Shown here: positions 46,338 through 56,689 of the stretch, piece after piece | Layout: each line of letters starts with the position of its first letter | How positions within the stretch are numbered: the stretch's first letter is position 1 | DNA from: Acinetobacter genomosp. 15BJ | GTDB lineage: Bacteria; Pseudomonadota; Gammaproteobacteria; Pseudomonadales; Moraxellaceae | DNA: 64,000 nucleotides | Reading direction: 5' to 3' | Assembly (NCBI RefSeq): GCF_000400715.1 | Contig: NZ_KE007351.1 | Coordinates: 124,001 to 188,000 of the forward strand | Notes under the pieces: model-generated | The model's database searches: none | The model's input: the letters and a program-made list of their open reading frames with translations, nothing else | What the model was told of the DNA's origin: nothing | Translations under genes and position numbers: made by a program

Positions 46338-48148
46338 TGTTTGATTTTTATAGTTTCTGGCACGCTCACGCTCCAATTATCAGTATCTTAATTCCAGCAT
46401 TCACCAGTTTTATTCTGGTGTTATTGGGCAATCCAGGTTCAGGTTCTTTAAAGCAAGATTGGCGTCAACCTTGGCGTCGCGGGATTAGTATTGCTTCGGC
46501 AGTTTTGGGCTTAATCACGGCAATCAGTTATCTGAGTATTGCCAGCACAGGTCAAATTACGGTTTATCAACTCAGCGAATGGTCGGCGCCATTTGGGATT
46601 GTCTTAGTCCTTGATCGCTTATCTGCTTTTATGTTGGTCCTGACCTATATTCTTGCAGTACCCGTGATCTGGTATGCCAGCGAGAACTGGGATACGCGTG
46701 GGCGTTACTTCCATACCATGGTGCATTTCTTGCTCATGGGAATCACGGGTGCGTTCCTGACAGGCGACTTATTCAACTTATTCGTATTCTTTGAAATCCT
46801 GTTGATGGCTTCCTATGTGCTGTTATTGCACGGTCAAGGTCGTCCACGTTTTCAACTTGGGGTGCATTACGTCACGATTAACTTGCTAGCCTCTGCCCTG
46901 TTCCTGATTGGTCTAGGCATGATTTATGGCAGTGTCGGCAGCTTGAATATGGTTGATGTCGGTCGTCTGGTATCAAGCTTAGATGGCGATCAGCACAAAC
47001 TTGCCGTTGCAGGTGGACTACTGCTCTTTGTAGTATTTGGCATTAAAGCCGCGATGTTGCCGGTTGGCTTCTGGTTGCCTAAAACCTATGCGGTTGCAAG
47101 TACACCTGTCGCTGCGATTTTTACCATTATGACCAAAGTGGGTATTTATGCCATCTTGCGTGTCAATGGTACGGTCTTTGATGATGCCATGGCACAAAGC
47201 ATTTTCAAGAACTGCTTATTGATCATTGGCTTGGTGACTTCCCTTTATGGTGTGATTGGTGCAATTGGCGCTGAACGCTTACGCCGTTTTGTTGGTTTCA
47301 TGGTGTTGTCATCGATTGGTACGCTGCTGATTTCAATTGCCATGTTCAATACACAGGCATGGGCCGCAGCGCTGTATTATTTAGTTCACAGTACCTTGAT
47401 CGCAGCAGCTTTCTATTTATTCTGTGGTTGGATGACCTCGCAACGTGGCGCGTTTAAAGATCATTTAAAAGTTGCACCGCGAATCAAACAGGAAAAAGCA
47501 GCTGCTTTTACTTACTTTACTATTGCCTTGATGATGGCAGGTTTACCACCATTCAGCGGTTTCCTTGGTAAAGTCTTCATCTTGCAAGCCACCGCCGAGA
47601 CACCGTATCAAGGCTGGATCATCGCAGTGATCCTGATTGTGAGCTTGCTCAGCATCATTGCCATGACACGCGTTGGCTTTATTTTATTCTGGCGCGCAAC
47701 ACCACCAGAAGAAGATCATAAAGAAGCGGCTTATGCTGAATATCAAGCCTTGCCTGAGCTTGCGCCGAAGCGTAATGATACTGCGATCTATATTTTACTT
47801 GGTGCATTAATGCTTTATGTGGTTTGCGCTGCACCGATTCAGAACTATACGCTTGCGACAGCACAGCAAATTCAGAATCACGCGCTTTATAACCAAACGA
47901 TTCTAAAACATGATGCACAAGGTCGCCCAATTAGCGTACAGCCTTATGATCCAAGTTATTTACCTGAAACCAAATATGGTGGCGAGGTTGAAGATCATAA
48001 TGCACTACTTATTCCAGATATTATCTCGAAGCCAACACTTCAAGGTGAACATATTTCTGAATATAAGCAGCGTCAAATTGCTGAGCAAGTCTTAGAAGCA
48101 CCAACGATTCCAAATGCGACTCAGCTAAAACCAATGGAGGATCACTAA
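46337..48148 (+). CDS. mrpD: Mrp Na+/H+ antiporter subunit D
   Basis: NuoM/NuoN-like proton-translocating membrane subunit, 603 residues with about 14 helices. Landmarks are FHTMVHFLLMGITGAFLTGDLFNLFVFFEILLMASYVLLLHG, FGIKAAMLPVGFWLPKTYAVASTPVAAIFTIMTKVGIYAILR and TIALMMAGLPPFSGFLGKVFIL. These carry the buried Glu/Lys residues of the proton path. The C-terminal about 100 residues are hydrophilic and longer than in Bacillus MrpD (about 493 residues). It overlaps both neighbours by 1 nt. Confidence 0.93.
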   Translation: MFDFYSFWHAHAPIISILIPAFTSFILVLLGNPGSGSLKQDWRQPWRRGISIASAVLGLITAISYLSIASTGQITVYQLSEWSAPFGIVLVLDRLSAFMLVLTYILAVPVIWYASENWDTRGRYFHTMVHFLLMGITGAFLTGDLFNLFVFFEILLMASYVLLLHGQGRPRFQLGVHYVTINLLASALFLIGLGMIYGSVGSLNMVDVGRLVSSLDGDQHKLAVAGGLLLFVVFGIKAAMLPVGFWLPKTYAVASTPVAAIFTIMTKVGIYAILRVNGTVFDDAMAQSIFKNCLLIIGLVTSLYGVIGAIGAERLRRFVGFMVLSSIGTLLISIAMFNTQAWAAALYYLVHSTLIAAAFYLFCGWMTSQRGAFKDHLKVAPRIKQEKAAAFTYFTIALMMAGLPPFSGFLGKVFILQATAETPYQGWIIAVILIVSLLSIIAMTRVGFILFWRATPPEEDHKEAAYAEYQALPELAPKRNDTAIYILLGALMLYVVCAAPIQNYTLATAQQIQNHALYNQTILKHDAQGRPISVQPYDPSYLPETKYGGEVEDHNALLIPDIISKPTLQGEHISEYKQRQIAEQVLEAPTIPNATQLKPMEDH

Positions 48149-48675
48149 TGCAAAAACTATCTTTGCTTGAGCGTTGGTTCCCACATCCATTTGTGTCTGT
48201 TCTGATTTTTTTGAGCTGGTTAATGCTGGCACATAGTCTCGATCTGACTGACATTTTAATGGCACTGATTTTAGCTGTTCTGATTGCACGTTTAGTCAGC
48301 CCATTTATTGCTAGAACACCACACATTCATTGGATTCCTACAATAAAGCTGATTTTGGTCGTCTTGTGGGATATTGTGATTTCTAATTTTCGTGTTGCCA
48401 AAATGGTACTTGGACCTATGGATGCGCTTCACCCTAAATGGTATCGCGTGCCACTGGAAACCGAACATGAACAAGTAAATACCTTACTCGCAATGATTAT
48501 CACCACAACGCCCGGTACAGTCTCAGCAGGGATTGATCAAGAGCGTGGCGATATTCTGGTACATGCATTGAGTTCAGATAATACTGAACTCGATATCCAA
48601 GAGATCAAAAAACGCTATGAAAGGCCTTTAATCGAAATCTTTGATGTCAAAATTACAGAGGGAGCAAATAAATGA
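48148..48675 (+). CDS. mrpE: Mrp Na+/H+ antiporter subunit E
   Basis: A 175-residue subunit with N-terminal membrane helices (VSVLIFLSWLMLAHSLDLTDILMALILAVLIARLV) and a cytoplasmic part containing LNTLLAMIITTTPGTVSAGID-like sequence (VNTLLAMIITTTPGTVSAG), the hallmark of MrpE/MnhE. The Mrp-specific E subunit has no complex I equivalent. It shares its first base with the last base of mrpD and overlaps mrpF by 4 nt. Confidence 0.93.
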   Translation: MQKLSLLERWFPHPFVSVLIFLSWLMLAHSLDLTDILMALILAVLIARLVSPFIARTPHIHWIPTIKLILVVLWDIVISNFRVAKMVLGPMDALHPKWYRVPLETEHEQVNTLLAMIITTTPGTVSAGIDQERGDILVHALSSDNTELDIQEIKKRYERPLIEIFDVKITEGANK

Positions 48676-48947
48676 CCATTTTGCCTTATGCATTGGGTAT
48701 CGGTTTAATTGCCATCACGATCTCCATGTTTCTGTGTTTGATTCGCCTAATTGCAGGCCCCTCAGTGATTGATCGACTCTTGGCACTAGATACCTTATTT
48801 TTGAATGCCACTTGTCTGATCGTGGTCTTAGGCATCTATTGGGTCAGCACCAATTTATTTGAAGGCGCACTTTTGGTTGCCATGCTTGGCTTTGTTTCCA
48901 CTGCTGCACTTGCCCGTTATTTTACAACGGGCCATGTAATTGATTAA
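48672..48947 (+). CDS. mrpF: Mrp Na+/H+ antiporter subunit F
   Basis: A 91-residue protein with three helices and the central motif RLIAGPSVIDRLLALDTLFLN, in which the Asp residues are conserved and required in characterised MrpF proteins. It ends in FVSTAALARYF, also typical. The ATG overlaps the mrpE stop (ATGA), and mrpG starts 11 nt after its stop behind AAGGAG. Confidence 0.93.
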   Translation: MTILPYALGIGLIAITISMFLCLIRLIAGPSVIDRLLALDTLFLNATCLIVVLGIYWVSTNLFEGALLVAMLGFVSTAALARYFTTGHVID

Positions 48948-48958
48948 GGAGCAATGCC

Positions 48959-49333
48959 ATGCAACTGATTCTTGAGATTGTGGTTTCATTTTTTGTGGTG
49001 TTTGGTGCGTTCTTTATGCTGATCGGTTCGATTGGCATGATCCGCCTACCCGACTTATTTATGCGCCTGCATGCGCCGACCAAATCCAGTACTTTAGGCC
49101 TTGGTAGCTTTCTGATCGCAGCCATGATTTTTGCAGCGATGCATGGTCGTTTTGGTTTTGCTGAGTTACTGATAACCTTATTTGCCTTTATCACGGCACC
49201 GGTATCAGCAAATTTGATGGCGCAAGCAGCAATTCATTTACGCTTACGCTCAACCAGTGGTGATGTACCAGAAGCTTTAAATCGCCCACTGCCTTGGCAA
49301 CGTTACCGTCGCAATCCGTTGAAAAAAGATTAA
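48959..49333 (+). CDS. mrpG: Mrp Na+/H+ antiporter subunit G
   Basis: A 124-residue subunit with three helices. The family motif GSIGMIRLPDLFMRLHAPTKSSTLGLGSFL follows the first helix, and LLITLFAFITAPVSANLMAQAAIH forms the third. It completes the six-gene set AB-C-D-E-F-G; all subunits needed for a functional Mrp complex, which confers Na+ and alkali tolerance, are present. A bidirectional terminator follows. Confidence 0.93.
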   Translation: MQLILEIVVSFFVVFGAFFMLIGSIGMIRLPDLFMRLHAPTKSSTLGLGSFLIAAMIFAAMHGRFGFAELLITLFAFITAPVSANLMAQAAIHLRLRSTSGDVPEALNRPLPWQRYRRNPLKKD

Positions 49334-49348
49334 TTTAAAGCTAGCAAT

Positions 49349-49378
49349 AAAAAAGCCACCCGAAGGTGGCTTTTTTAT
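49349..49378. terminator. Bidirectional terminator between mrpG and rbfA
   Basis: AAAAAAGCCACC and GGTGGCTTTTTT form a perfect stem with a CGAA loop. It serves the mrp operon from the left and the rbfA operon from the right. Confidence 0.92.
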
Positions 49379-49384
49379 GTGTAT

Positions 49385-49786
49385 TTACTTTTGTTCGTCT
49401 TGCTCTTGTTCAGGTAAATCCTTCACAGCTTCAGCAATCAGACCAAACATATAGTTACCATAAGCATTGGTCTTATCGTAATGGAAACGCAATCTTGGCG
49501 TAATACGTGTCTTGATACGACGACTCAATTCATGACGCAAGAAACCAGATGCTTTATTCAATACATCTAAAGTTTCTTTATTTGCTGCTTCACTTTGGTC
49601 ATCGCCCAGTTCACGGCCCATTACAGTGACATATACTTCAGCATATCCCATATCTGCACTGACTTTCACGGCTGAGATGGTCACAAGACCACCCAGACGT
49701 GGATCTTTAAGCTCCTGACGGATAAGCTCAGACAATTCACGTTGTACTGAGTCCGCCATGCGCTTTAAGCGTTGGCTACCCGCCAT
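49385..49786 (-). CDS. rbfA: Ribosome-binding factor A
   Basis: A 133-residue KH-like protein that binds the 30S subunit for late 16S rRNA maturation and cold adaptation. Family sequence runs through the whole chain: QRLKRMADSVQRELSELIRQELKDPRLGGLVTISAVKVSADMGYAEVYVTV, then LRHELSRRIKTRITPRLRFHYDKT. Its first base coincides with the last base of infB, so the two are coupled. Last gene of rimP-nusA-infB-rbfA; truB, often next, is not here. Confidence 0.96.
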   Translation of the reverse strand: MAGSQRLKRMADSVQRELSELIRQELKDPRLGGLVTISAVKVSADMGYAEVYVTVMGRELGDDQSEAANKETLDVLNKASGFLRHELSRRIKTRITPRLRFHYDKTNAYGNYMFGLIAEAVKDLPEQEQDEQK

Positions 49787-52500
49787 TAAAGACTCCGTTT
49801 AATCAATTGAACATCATACACTTCGATCTTATCTTGTGCTTTGATGTCTTTATAACCCTTAACTGCAAGGCCACATTCCATACCAGCACGAACTTCTTCA
49901 ACCACTTCTTTATAACGACGAAGAGATTCAAGCTCGCCTTGGAACACAACCACATCATCACGTAATACGCGAATTGGCTTGTTACGATGCAATACACCTT
50001 CAAGTACCATACAGCCCGCTGCTGCACCAAATTTACTTGAATGGAATACTTCACGTACTTCAGCAACACCCAAGATGGTTTCACGATGTTCAGGTGCAAG
50101 CTTACCGCTCATTGCAGCTTTAACATCATCAATCAAGTGATAAATAACGCTGTAGTAACGAATGTCGATACCATCTTGATCAGATTTTTGACGAGCAGTG
50201 TTATCCGCACGTACGTTGAAACCTAATAATACTGCTTCTGAAGACTCAGCTAAAGTGACATCTGACTCGGTGATCGCACCAACACCAGAACCGATTACAC
50301 GGACCTTAACTTCATCAGTAGAAAGCTCATCAAGCGCAACATGTAACGCTTCCAAAGTACCACGTACATCAGTTTTGAGTACAACATTCACATAAGGAAT
50401 ATCTTTTTTACCCATAGATGCCATGATGTTCTCAAGACGCATTGCACTCGCACGCTCTAGACGTTTATGACGTTCACGGTCAGAACGAGCATCAGCAACT
50501 TCACGTGCTTTCTTCTCATCATTGACGACAAGAACTTCATCACCCGCCATTGGCGCATCAGGTAAACCTAAGATTTCAACTGGAATCGAAGGACCTGCAG
50601 AAGTAATACGTTGACCATTTTCATCAACCATCGCACGAACACGGCCATAAGATGAACCTGCAAGAACCAAGTCACCAATGTTCAATGTACCGTTTTGTAC
50701 CAGAATTGACGTTACTGCACCGCGACCTTTGTCTACACGTGCTTCGATTACAACACCTTGTGCCGCACCTTCAGCTGAAGCTTTAAGCTCCATCAATTCA
50801 GCTTGGATCAAGATGAGATCAAGTAAGCCATCGATACCTGCACCAGAGTGTGCTGATACTTTGGCAATTGGCACATCACCGCCCCACTCTTCCGGTACGA
50901 TACCTTTGGTGGTCAATTCGTTTAATACGCGGTCTACATCAGCTGATTCTTTATCCATCTTGTTGATGGCAACAATAATCGGCGTACCTGCAGCACGCGC
51001 ATGGTCAATTGCTTCAGCTGTTTGCGGCATAACACCATCATCAGCAGCAACAACAAGAACCACGATATCAGTCGCTTTTGCACCACGTGCACGCATTGAT
51101 GTAAACGCAGCATGTCCTGGTGTATCTAGGAAGGTAATAATACCTTTCTCAGTTTCAACGTGATAAGCACCAATATGCTGAGTAATACCACCCGCTTCAC
51201 CCGCAGCCACTTTAGAGCGACGGATACGATCCAGTAACGATGTTTTACCATGGTCAACGTGACCCATGATCGTTACAACTGGAGGACGAGTTGTTTGCTC
51301 ACCACGTGCTTCTTCAGCAGCAACCAATAAGTTATCTTCGGCTTGCGTATCAGATACTAAAACTGGATTGTGACCCAATTCTTCAACCACAAGTACAGCA
51401 GTATCTTGATCAATGGCTTGGTTCTGAGTCACAAGCTCACCCATTTTCATGAGGGTCTTGATCACTTCACGAACTTTAACTGCCATTTTCTGTGCAAGAT
51501 CAGCAACAATGATTTTCTCACCGATCTCTACATCATAAACCTGTTTTTTCACAGGTTTTTCAAAACCATGCTTATTTGCTTGGCTGGTTTTCAAGCCACG
51601 CTTATGATGACTCTTGCTAAAACTTTGTTCAGATTGAGCATCGCCACCACGACCGCCTTTCTTACCAGCACGTGGATTTGCAGTTGCACCACCACGTTTG
51701 ATTTCACGATCTTCCTTATTAAAGGAATCTTCATACGCTTGGCCAACAAGACCAGCAGCTAAAGGCGAATCATCAATCACACGAATCGTAGCAGTCGCAT
51801 CATCATTTGAATATTTTGATGCCATCTGACGCATTTGCTCAAGTGTACGTTGCTGAGCTTCTTCAGCTGCTTTACGACGTACTGCTTCTTCAGTCGCTTT
51901 CAACTGAGCAGTTTGCTCTTCACGTGCTCTTTTTTGCTCTGGTGTTTCTGTTGGGCGAATAACTGGGGCTTTAATCACCTTGTCGCTATTACGCTTTTTC
52001 ACCACAACAGCTGTTTTTGCTGGTGCTTGAGCCGCATTATCAGAAGTATGCGCTGCACGCATGGCTTCTAAAGTTGCATTGGCTTTTTGTTCAGCCGTAT
52101 GACGTGCAGTTTGCTCAGCATCATTACGTACTTTTTGCTCGGCACGTACTTTTGCATCTGCTTCTACACGTGCTTTTGCTTCAGCTGCAAGTAATTCTGG
52201 ATTTGGTTTAGCAAAAACTTGTTTCTTACGAACTTCAACATTAATGCTTTTTGCTTTACCTGAAGTACTTGTAACTTTAGCAGTACTCGTTGTTTTACGT
52301 TTCAACGCAATTTTTCCTGTGTTACCACTTTCCTGACCATGTACTTTTTTCAAGTGATTGACCAAAGTATCTTGCTGTTCAGTGGTAATAATGTCATCTG
52401 CTTTACGCTGTGGTAGACCTGCTTCGCGAACCTGCTCTAGGAGTTTCTCTACAGGACGTTCTACGCTGAGCGCTAACTCTTGAATCGACTTGTCCGTCAT
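49786..52500 (-). CDS. infB: Translation initiation factor IF-2
   Basis: GTPase that places initiator tRNA on the 30S subunit and promotes subunit joining. The G domain shows [28 protein letters not shown] (G1, near residue 405), [17 protein letters not shown] (G3) and INKMDK (G4). C-terminal domains with [28 protein letters not shown] follow. The N-terminal 300 residues include an IF2_N unit ([29 protein letters not shown]) and a long Ala/Glu/Arg-rich helical linker. At 904 residues it is of normal size. It lies 10 nt after nusA. It works directly with the two initiator tRNA genes just upstream. Confidence 0.97.
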   Translation of the reverse strand: MTDKSIQELALSVERPVEKLLEQVREAGLPQRKADDIITTEQQDTLVNHLKKVHGQESGNTGKIALKRKTTSTAKVTSTSGKAKSINVEVRKKQVFAKPNPELLAAEAKARVEADAKVRAEQKVRNDAEQTARHTAEQKANATLEAMRAAHTSDNAAQAPAKTAVVVKKRNSDKVIKAPVIRPTETPEQKRAREEQTAQLKATEEAVRRKAAEEAQQRTLEQMRQMASKYSNDDATATIRVIDDSPLAAGLVGQAYEDSFNKEDREIKRGGATANPRAGKKGGRGGDAQSEQSFSKSHHKRGLKTSQANKHGFEKPVKKQVYDVEIGEKIIVADLAQKMAVKVREVIKTLMKMGELVTQNQAIDQDTAVLVVEELGHNPVLVSDTQAEDNLLVAAEEARGEQTTRPPVVTIMGHVDHGKTSLLDRIRRSKVAAGEAGGITQHIGAYHVETEKGIITFLDTPGHAAFTSMRARGAKATDIVVLVVAADDGVMPQTAEAIDHARAAGTPIIVAINKMDKESADVDRVLNELTTKGIVPEEWGGDVPIAKVSAHSGAGIDGLLDLILIQAELMELKASAEGAAQGVVIEARVDKGRGAVTSILVQNGTLNIGDLVLAGSSYGRVRAMVDENGQRITSAGPSIPVEILGLPDAPMAGDEVLVVNDEKKAREVADARSDRERHKRLERASAMRLENIMASMGKKDIPYVNVVLKTDVRGTLEALHVALDELSTDEVKVRVIGSGVGAITESDVTLAESSEAVLLGFNVRADNTARQKSDQDGIDIRYYSVIYHLIDDVKAAMSGKLAPEHRETILGVAEVREVFHSSKFGAAAGCMVLEGVLHRNKPIRVLRDDVVVFQGELESLRRYKEVVEEVRAGMECGLAVKGYKDIKAQDKIEVYDVQLIKRSL

Positions 52501-52510
52501 CTATTATCTC

Positions 52511-53995
52511 CTAGTTAAACCATGATTCACGTGCTTTCATGATTAACTGACCCGCTTTGTCATGACCTAAACCTTCGATATCAGAGATATCATCAGTTGC
52601 TTGGTCTGCCAAATCATCAACAGTAACCACACCACGCGCCGCCAATGCATACGCAATCTCAGTCGTCATACCTTCCATACCGAGAAGTTCTGCACTTGGC
52701 TCTTGAATATTTTCTTGCTGTTTCAATGCATCCGTCAAAGCAGCTTCTTTCGCACGACTTTGTAACAGTTCAACTAAATCCGCTTCAAGCTCAATTTCGT
52801 CGAATGTTTCAGCTGGTACATAAGCAATCTCTTCGAGTGAAGTAAAGCCCATTTCTACCAATGCCATTGCCAAGTCTTCCTCAATATCCAGACGTGTAAC
52901 AAACATATCTAAATATTGTTGTGCTTCATTTTGCTGACGAGCACGATACTCTTCTTCTAACATCATGTCGAGTTTATAACCCGTCAATTCCGATGCTAAA
53001 CGAACATTTTGTCCTTGCGAACCAATTGCACGCGCTAACTGATCATTGGTTGCAAAGATAATATCAGCACTACGTGCATCTTCATCCAAAACAATACCTG
53101 ATACATCAGCTGGCTCTAATGCACTTGCAATATATTGCGCCGGGTCATCAGACCACACCACCACATCAATACGCTCACCGTTCAACTCTTGTTGCACCGC
53201 TTGGATACGTGTACCACGCATACCAATACATGCACCCACTGGGTCAATACGATGATCATTGGTTTTCACTGCAATTTTAGCACGAACACCTGGTTGACGA
53301 GCAGCCGCTTTAATTTCGATAATTTCTTCAGAAATTTCTGGAATTTCTTTTTTCATCAATGCAATCAGCATTTCAGGGCGTGCACGAGACAATAATAATT
53401 GCGCGCCACGACCCTCACGATTCACATTATACAAAATCGCATTGATACGTTGTTTAGGACGTAAAATTTCTTTGTGAATGGTTTCTTCACGCGCTAAATA
53501 AGCTTCGGCGTTGTCGCCCAGATCAATGATAAAGCCATCTTTCGTTTGCTTTTTCACTTCACCGTAGATCAACTCACCGACTTTAGACTCATAAGCATCC
53601 GCAACTAGTGCGCGTTCTGCTTCACGAATCTTTTGTACGATTACCTGTTTTGCAATTTGTGCGGCAATACGACCGAATTCAATTGATTCAACTTCCAACT
53701 CACGCACGTCACCGATTGACCACTGAGCAGGGTCTAAATCAGAAATCGCGTCTTGGCATGCTGGCATTTCATGATCTTCATCCGCAACCACAGTCCATTG
53801 ACGGAAAGTACGGTAATCACCCGTTTTACGATCAATCTCAACACGAAGTTGAGCTTCTTCTGAACGTGTGCCTTCGTAAAACTTTTTCTTCGTTGCCGCA
53901 ACAAGTGCTTGCTCTAACGCTTGGAAGATCGCTTCACGACTAACACCTTTTTCATTACTAACCGTTTCTGCAACGGTAAGAATTTCGCGGCCCAT
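52511..53995 (-). CDS. nusA: Transcription elongation/termination factor NusA
   Basis: RNA polymerase-binding factor for pausing, termination and antitermination. It has the N-terminal polymerase-binding domain (ILTVAETVSNEKGVSREAIFQALEQAL), an S1 domain (GEVKKQTKDGFIIDLGDNAEAYL), two KH domains (VGACIGMRGTRIQAVQQELNGERIDVV; ARAIGSQGQNVRLASELTGY) and C-terminal acidic repeats (LLGMEGMTTEIAYALAARGVVTVDDLADQATDD). At 494 residues it matches E. coli NusA. Central gene of the rimP-nusA-infB-rbfA operon. Confidence 0.97.
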   Translation of the reverse strand: MGREILTVAETVSNEKGVSREAIFQALEQALVAATKKKFYEGTRSEEAQLRVEIDRKTGDYRTFRQWTVVADEDHEMPACQDAISDLDPAQWSIGDVRELEVESIEFGRIAAQIAKQVIVQKIREAERALVADAYESKVGELIYGEVKKQTKDGFIIDLGDNAEAYLAREETIHKEILRPKQRINAILYNVNREGRGAQLLLSRARPEMLIALMKKEIPEISEEIIEIKAAARQPGVRAKIAVKTNDHRIDPVGACIGMRGTRIQAVQQELNGERIDVVVWSDDPAQYIASALEPADVSGIVLDEDARSADIIFATNDQLARAIGSQGQNVRLASELTGYKLDMMLEEEYRARQQNEAQQYLDMFVTRLDIEEDLAMALVEMGFTSLEEIAYVPAETFDEIELEADLVELLQSRAKEAALTDALKQQENIQEPSAELLGMEGMTTEIAYALAARGVVTVDDLADQATDDISDIEGLGHDKAGQLIMKARESWFN

Positions 53996-54032
53996 AAGTC
54001 ACCTACCGATTTCTTATAAAATTAAGTTAATA

Positions 54033-54557
54033 TTAGTCTTGATAGATTAAATTTGCTTTATCAATATTATTACTATCAATTTCAAGCACATGATTACCTT
54101 CAACTTCGACTTGAATCATTTCATTTTCTAAGTCTACAGAAAGCAATTTGGCTTGGAATTTACGACGGTTCTCGACAGCAGCAATTAATCGTAAAGCCAC
54201 TTGTTGCCCGATATATGCAGGCAGTTGGTTCAATTGGAAAAATGGACGATCCCAACCTGGTGAAGAAACTTCTAAAGCATATTCACCCGAAATTGGATCA
54301 TGAACATCAAGCATTGCACCCACTTGTTGCGTCACTAAGACACAATCTTGAACACCAATACCACGCCCGAGTTCAACTTCACCATCTTCTGTTAAGACAG
54401 GTTCAACATTCTCATCGACCGCTTTATCAATATAAATGCGTAATAAAGAACGTTTCCCTTGTGGCAGGAATTCAATTCCCCACAAATCTACACCGCACGC
54501 AGCTACAGCTGGCGCAATTAGATCATGCAATGCTTGAGATTTATTTGATAATTTCAT
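54033..54557 (-). CDS. rimP: Ribosome maturation factor RimP
   Basis: A 174-residue two-domain protein required for 30S assembly. Conserved segments are [35 protein letters not shown] and [37 protein letters not shown], where the SSPGxDRPL-like box is diagnostic. The C-terminal SH3-like domain ends [17 protein letters not shown]. An acidic insert ([18 protein letters not shown]) lengthens the first domain relative to E. coli (150 residues). It precedes nusA by 37 nt, the standard order. Confidence 0.95.
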   Translation of the reverse strand: MKLSNKSQALHDLIAPAVAACGVDLWGIEFLPQGKRSLLRIYIDKAVDENVEPVLTEDGEVELGRGIGVQDCVLVTQQVGAMLDVHDPISGEYALEVSSPGWDRPFFQLNQLPAYIGQQVALRLIAAVENRRKFQAKLLSVDLENEMIQVEVEGNHVLEIDSNNIDKANLIYQD

Positions 54558-54664
54558 TTACTCTCGTCGCTCTCATACGAGCCAATCAATCTTAACCGTA
54601 TAGTGAAGCACGACTATTTGACCAATTGATGTCGAACAACTACACGATATAGCTAAACAACCAA

Positions 54665-54686
54665 TAAAAAAGGGCGTAAATCGCCC
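54665..54686 (-). terminator. Second terminator after tRNA-fMet
   Basis: On the minus strand GGGCG-ATTTA-CGCCC is followed by TTTTTTATT. With the hairpin at 54720-54745 it forms a tandem terminator pair between the tRNA genes and rimP, so rimP probably has its own promoter or relies on readthrough. Confidence 0.8.
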
Positions 54687-54719
54687 CTATGTTACACAGA
54701 AAAGCAAAGCCCACTGTGC

Positions 54720-54745
54720 AAAAAGGCCCACCTTATTGTGAGCCT
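54720..54745 (-). terminator. First terminator after tRNA-fMet
   Basis: AGGCTCAC and GTGGGCCT pair on the minus strand (one U-G) around AATAAG, followed by TTTTTG. It begins 12 nt past the tRNA 3' end. Confidence 0.7.
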
Positions 54746-54757
54746 CTTTTAGAAACT

Positions 54758-54834
<77 letters not shown>

Positions 54835-54921
54835 TCAACGTGCAAAAATTATATACAAATATGAAAAAAAGTCAATTTAAGTTTTTTCACATTTGCTTGA
54901 TTAAGTTGCACCTTAATCAAA

Positions 54922-54998
<77 letters not shown>

Positions 54999-55042
54999 AC
55001 AATACAAACACTGCACACACCAAACTTACTGGTTATTAAGCT

Positions 55043-55127
55043 TGGTGCGGAAGGGGGGACTTGAACCCCCACGCCCGAAAGCACTACCACCTCAAGGTAG
55101 CGTGTCTACCAATTCCACCACCACCGC
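55043..55127 (-). tRNA. tRNA-Leu (GAG)
   Basis: An 85-nt type II tRNA with a long variable arm and encoded CCA. The anticodon arm is CTACC-TTGAGGT-GGTAG, giving GAG. The D arm GGTGGAATTGGTAGACACG and the T arm GGGGGTTCAAGTCCCCC are standard. The acceptor reads GCGGTGG against CTTCCGC, so position 5:68 would be U-U and 6:67 G-U, a weak stem worth a check. It follows secG by 57 nt, the order known from enteric bacteria. Confidence 0.93.
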
Positions 55128-55184
55128 AGTATTGTGGGACGCATTCTATTCCCTTAAACGCAAAAAGGAAAGTGCTAATTCAAC

Positions 55185-55514
55185 TTATTCAGTTGTTTTT
55201 GGTGCAGTTGGTGAAGTTTCAGGCGATGTTGCTGGTGCAGATGTCGATGTCTGAACAGTTTTTAAACTATACGCATCTGTCGTCTGTTTTTTAGCAAATA
55301 CAGCGAGCGTTAAACTAGTGACAAAGAACAATGCGGTAAAAATCGCAGTTAAACGAGTTAAAAAGTTACCTGCACCTGAGGCACCAAAAACGGTAGCAGC
55401 ACCGCCACCACCAAATGATGCTCCTGCTTCCGCACCTTTACCTTGTTGTACCAGAACCAAAGCAATAATTAAAATTGCTAAAATGATATGTACAACGAGT
55501 ATAAAACTATACAT
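55185..55514 (-). CDS. secG: Preprotein translocase subunit SecG
   Basis: Small subunit of the SecYEG channel, 109 residues. Two helices (ILVVHIILAILIIALVLVQQGKGAEAGASFGGG and LTRLTAIFTALFFVTSLTLAVFA) flank the conserved loop LVQQGKGAEAGASFGGGGAATVFGASGAGNFLTR. The tail is rich in Ser, Thr, Ala and Pro. It starts 12 nt after the tpiA stop, the same tpiA-secG-tRNA-Leu layout as in many gammaproteobacteria. Confidence 0.95.
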   Translation of the reverse strand: MYSFILVVHIILAILIIALVLVQQGKGAEAGASFGGGGAATVFGASGAGNFLTRLTAIFTALFFVTSLTLAVFAKKQTTDAYSLKTVQTSTSAPATSPETSPTAPKTTE

Positions 55515-55526
55515 TTCAATTCCTCG

Positions 55527-56318
55527 TTATTTGCTTTGTGCAAATGCTTTAGCAATTTGGTAAAACGATTGTGCATTTAAAGATGCACCACCGACCAAAG
55601 CACCATTAATATCTGGACATGCCGCTAATTCAACTGCATTCTCGGCTTTGACACTGCCACCATAGAGGATTGCCATCTCTGCACCGAATGTTGTGATTTG
55701 CTTCAAACCTTCACGAATTTTTGCATGCATCGCTTGAGCATCAGCTGGAGAAGCTGTCTTCCCTGTTCCGATTGCCCAAATCGGCTCATACGCTATCACA
55801 ATATTTTGCCATTGTTCAGTTTTTACTACAGCTGCCATATCACAAATTTGTTGTAATACCACTTGTTCTGCTGCACCCTGTTCACGCTGCTCCAAGCTTT
55901 CGCCCACGCAATAAATGACAGTCAAACCAGCACTTAATGCATTTTGTAATTTGGCTTTTAAAATTTCGACATCATCGCCAAACAATTCACGACGTTCAGA
56001 ATGCCCAATTAAAACAAATTCAATGCCACTGTCTTTTAACAGTTCAGCACTGACTTCACCCGTAAAAGCACCTGTACCTGCTACACGAGAAACATCTTGC
56101 GCAACAGTATAAATCGTTCTCGTTGCATCTTTAAATTGTGTCTGAATGCCGCTTAACGCGATTGCAGTTGGCGCAACACCAATATGACATTGCTCAGCTG
56201 CAATATCTTCCTGTTGTAATAACTGTTTAAATTCTTCTACTAATTGGAAAGCATTCGCATGCATTGGATTCATTTTCCAATTGCCAACAACCCAAGGAGT
56301 AATGCTCGAGTTCGACAT
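55527..56318 (-). CDS. tpiA: Triosephosphate isomerase
   Basis: Interconverts dihydroxyacetone phosphate and glyceraldehyde 3-phosphate. The (beta/alpha)8 signatures are [10 protein letters not shown] with the catalytic Lys, [15 protein letters not shown] with the catalytic His, [22 protein letters not shown] with the catalytic Glu, and [12 protein letters not shown] with the phosphate loop. I use ATG 56318 (263 residues); an in-frame GTG five codons upstream at 56333 is less likely. First gene of a minus-strand tpiA-secG-tRNA unit. Confidence 0.96.
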   Translation of the reverse strand: MSNSSITPWVVGNWKMNPMHANAFQLVEEFKQLLQQEDIAAEQCHIGVAPTAIALSGIQTQFKDATRTIYTVAQDVSRVAGTGAFTGEVSAELLKDSGIEFVLIGHSERRELFGDDVEILKAKLQNALSAGLTVIYCVGESLEQREQGAAEQVVLQQICDMAAVVKTEQWQNIVIAYEPIWAIGTGKTASPADAQAMHAKIREGLKQITTFGAEMAILYGGSVKAENAVELAACPDINGALVGGASLNAQSFYQIAKAFAQSK

Positions 56319-56689
56319 ACTTCGCCCACCCACTGTTAATTTCTCAAAAATGCTGCATATTTTACACGGATTTTTATAAAATTCAGTTTTTTCTTTTACT
56401 GGTATACAAATGACTAAAAATCATGAAGATCAGTAAAAATTGCTATTCTACCGTCATAATATTATGGTGGTTCAGTGTAAAATTTAAAGCTTGCCACAAT
56501 TGAATTGATTTGATTATTGACAAGATTTGATTCAATTAAAGAAAATTAATTTGCAAAAAACTCGATCAGTTCAAAGTTTTCGCTATGAATCAAGGCAAAA
56601 ACAACACTTTCTGTAGTAGTATTTTTGCATAACAAAAGTATAATTTTTAGAATACATATTATAAACATTTATTGTCATAAGGCGGACAG
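56319..56689. other. Divergent tpiA-pilB promoter region
   Basis: About 370 bp of AT-rich DNA between divergent tpiA and pilB. I see no reading frame of coding character, no strong inverted repeat and no sigma-54 type GG-N10-GC site that I would defend. Promoters for both genes must lie here. Confidence 0.6.
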
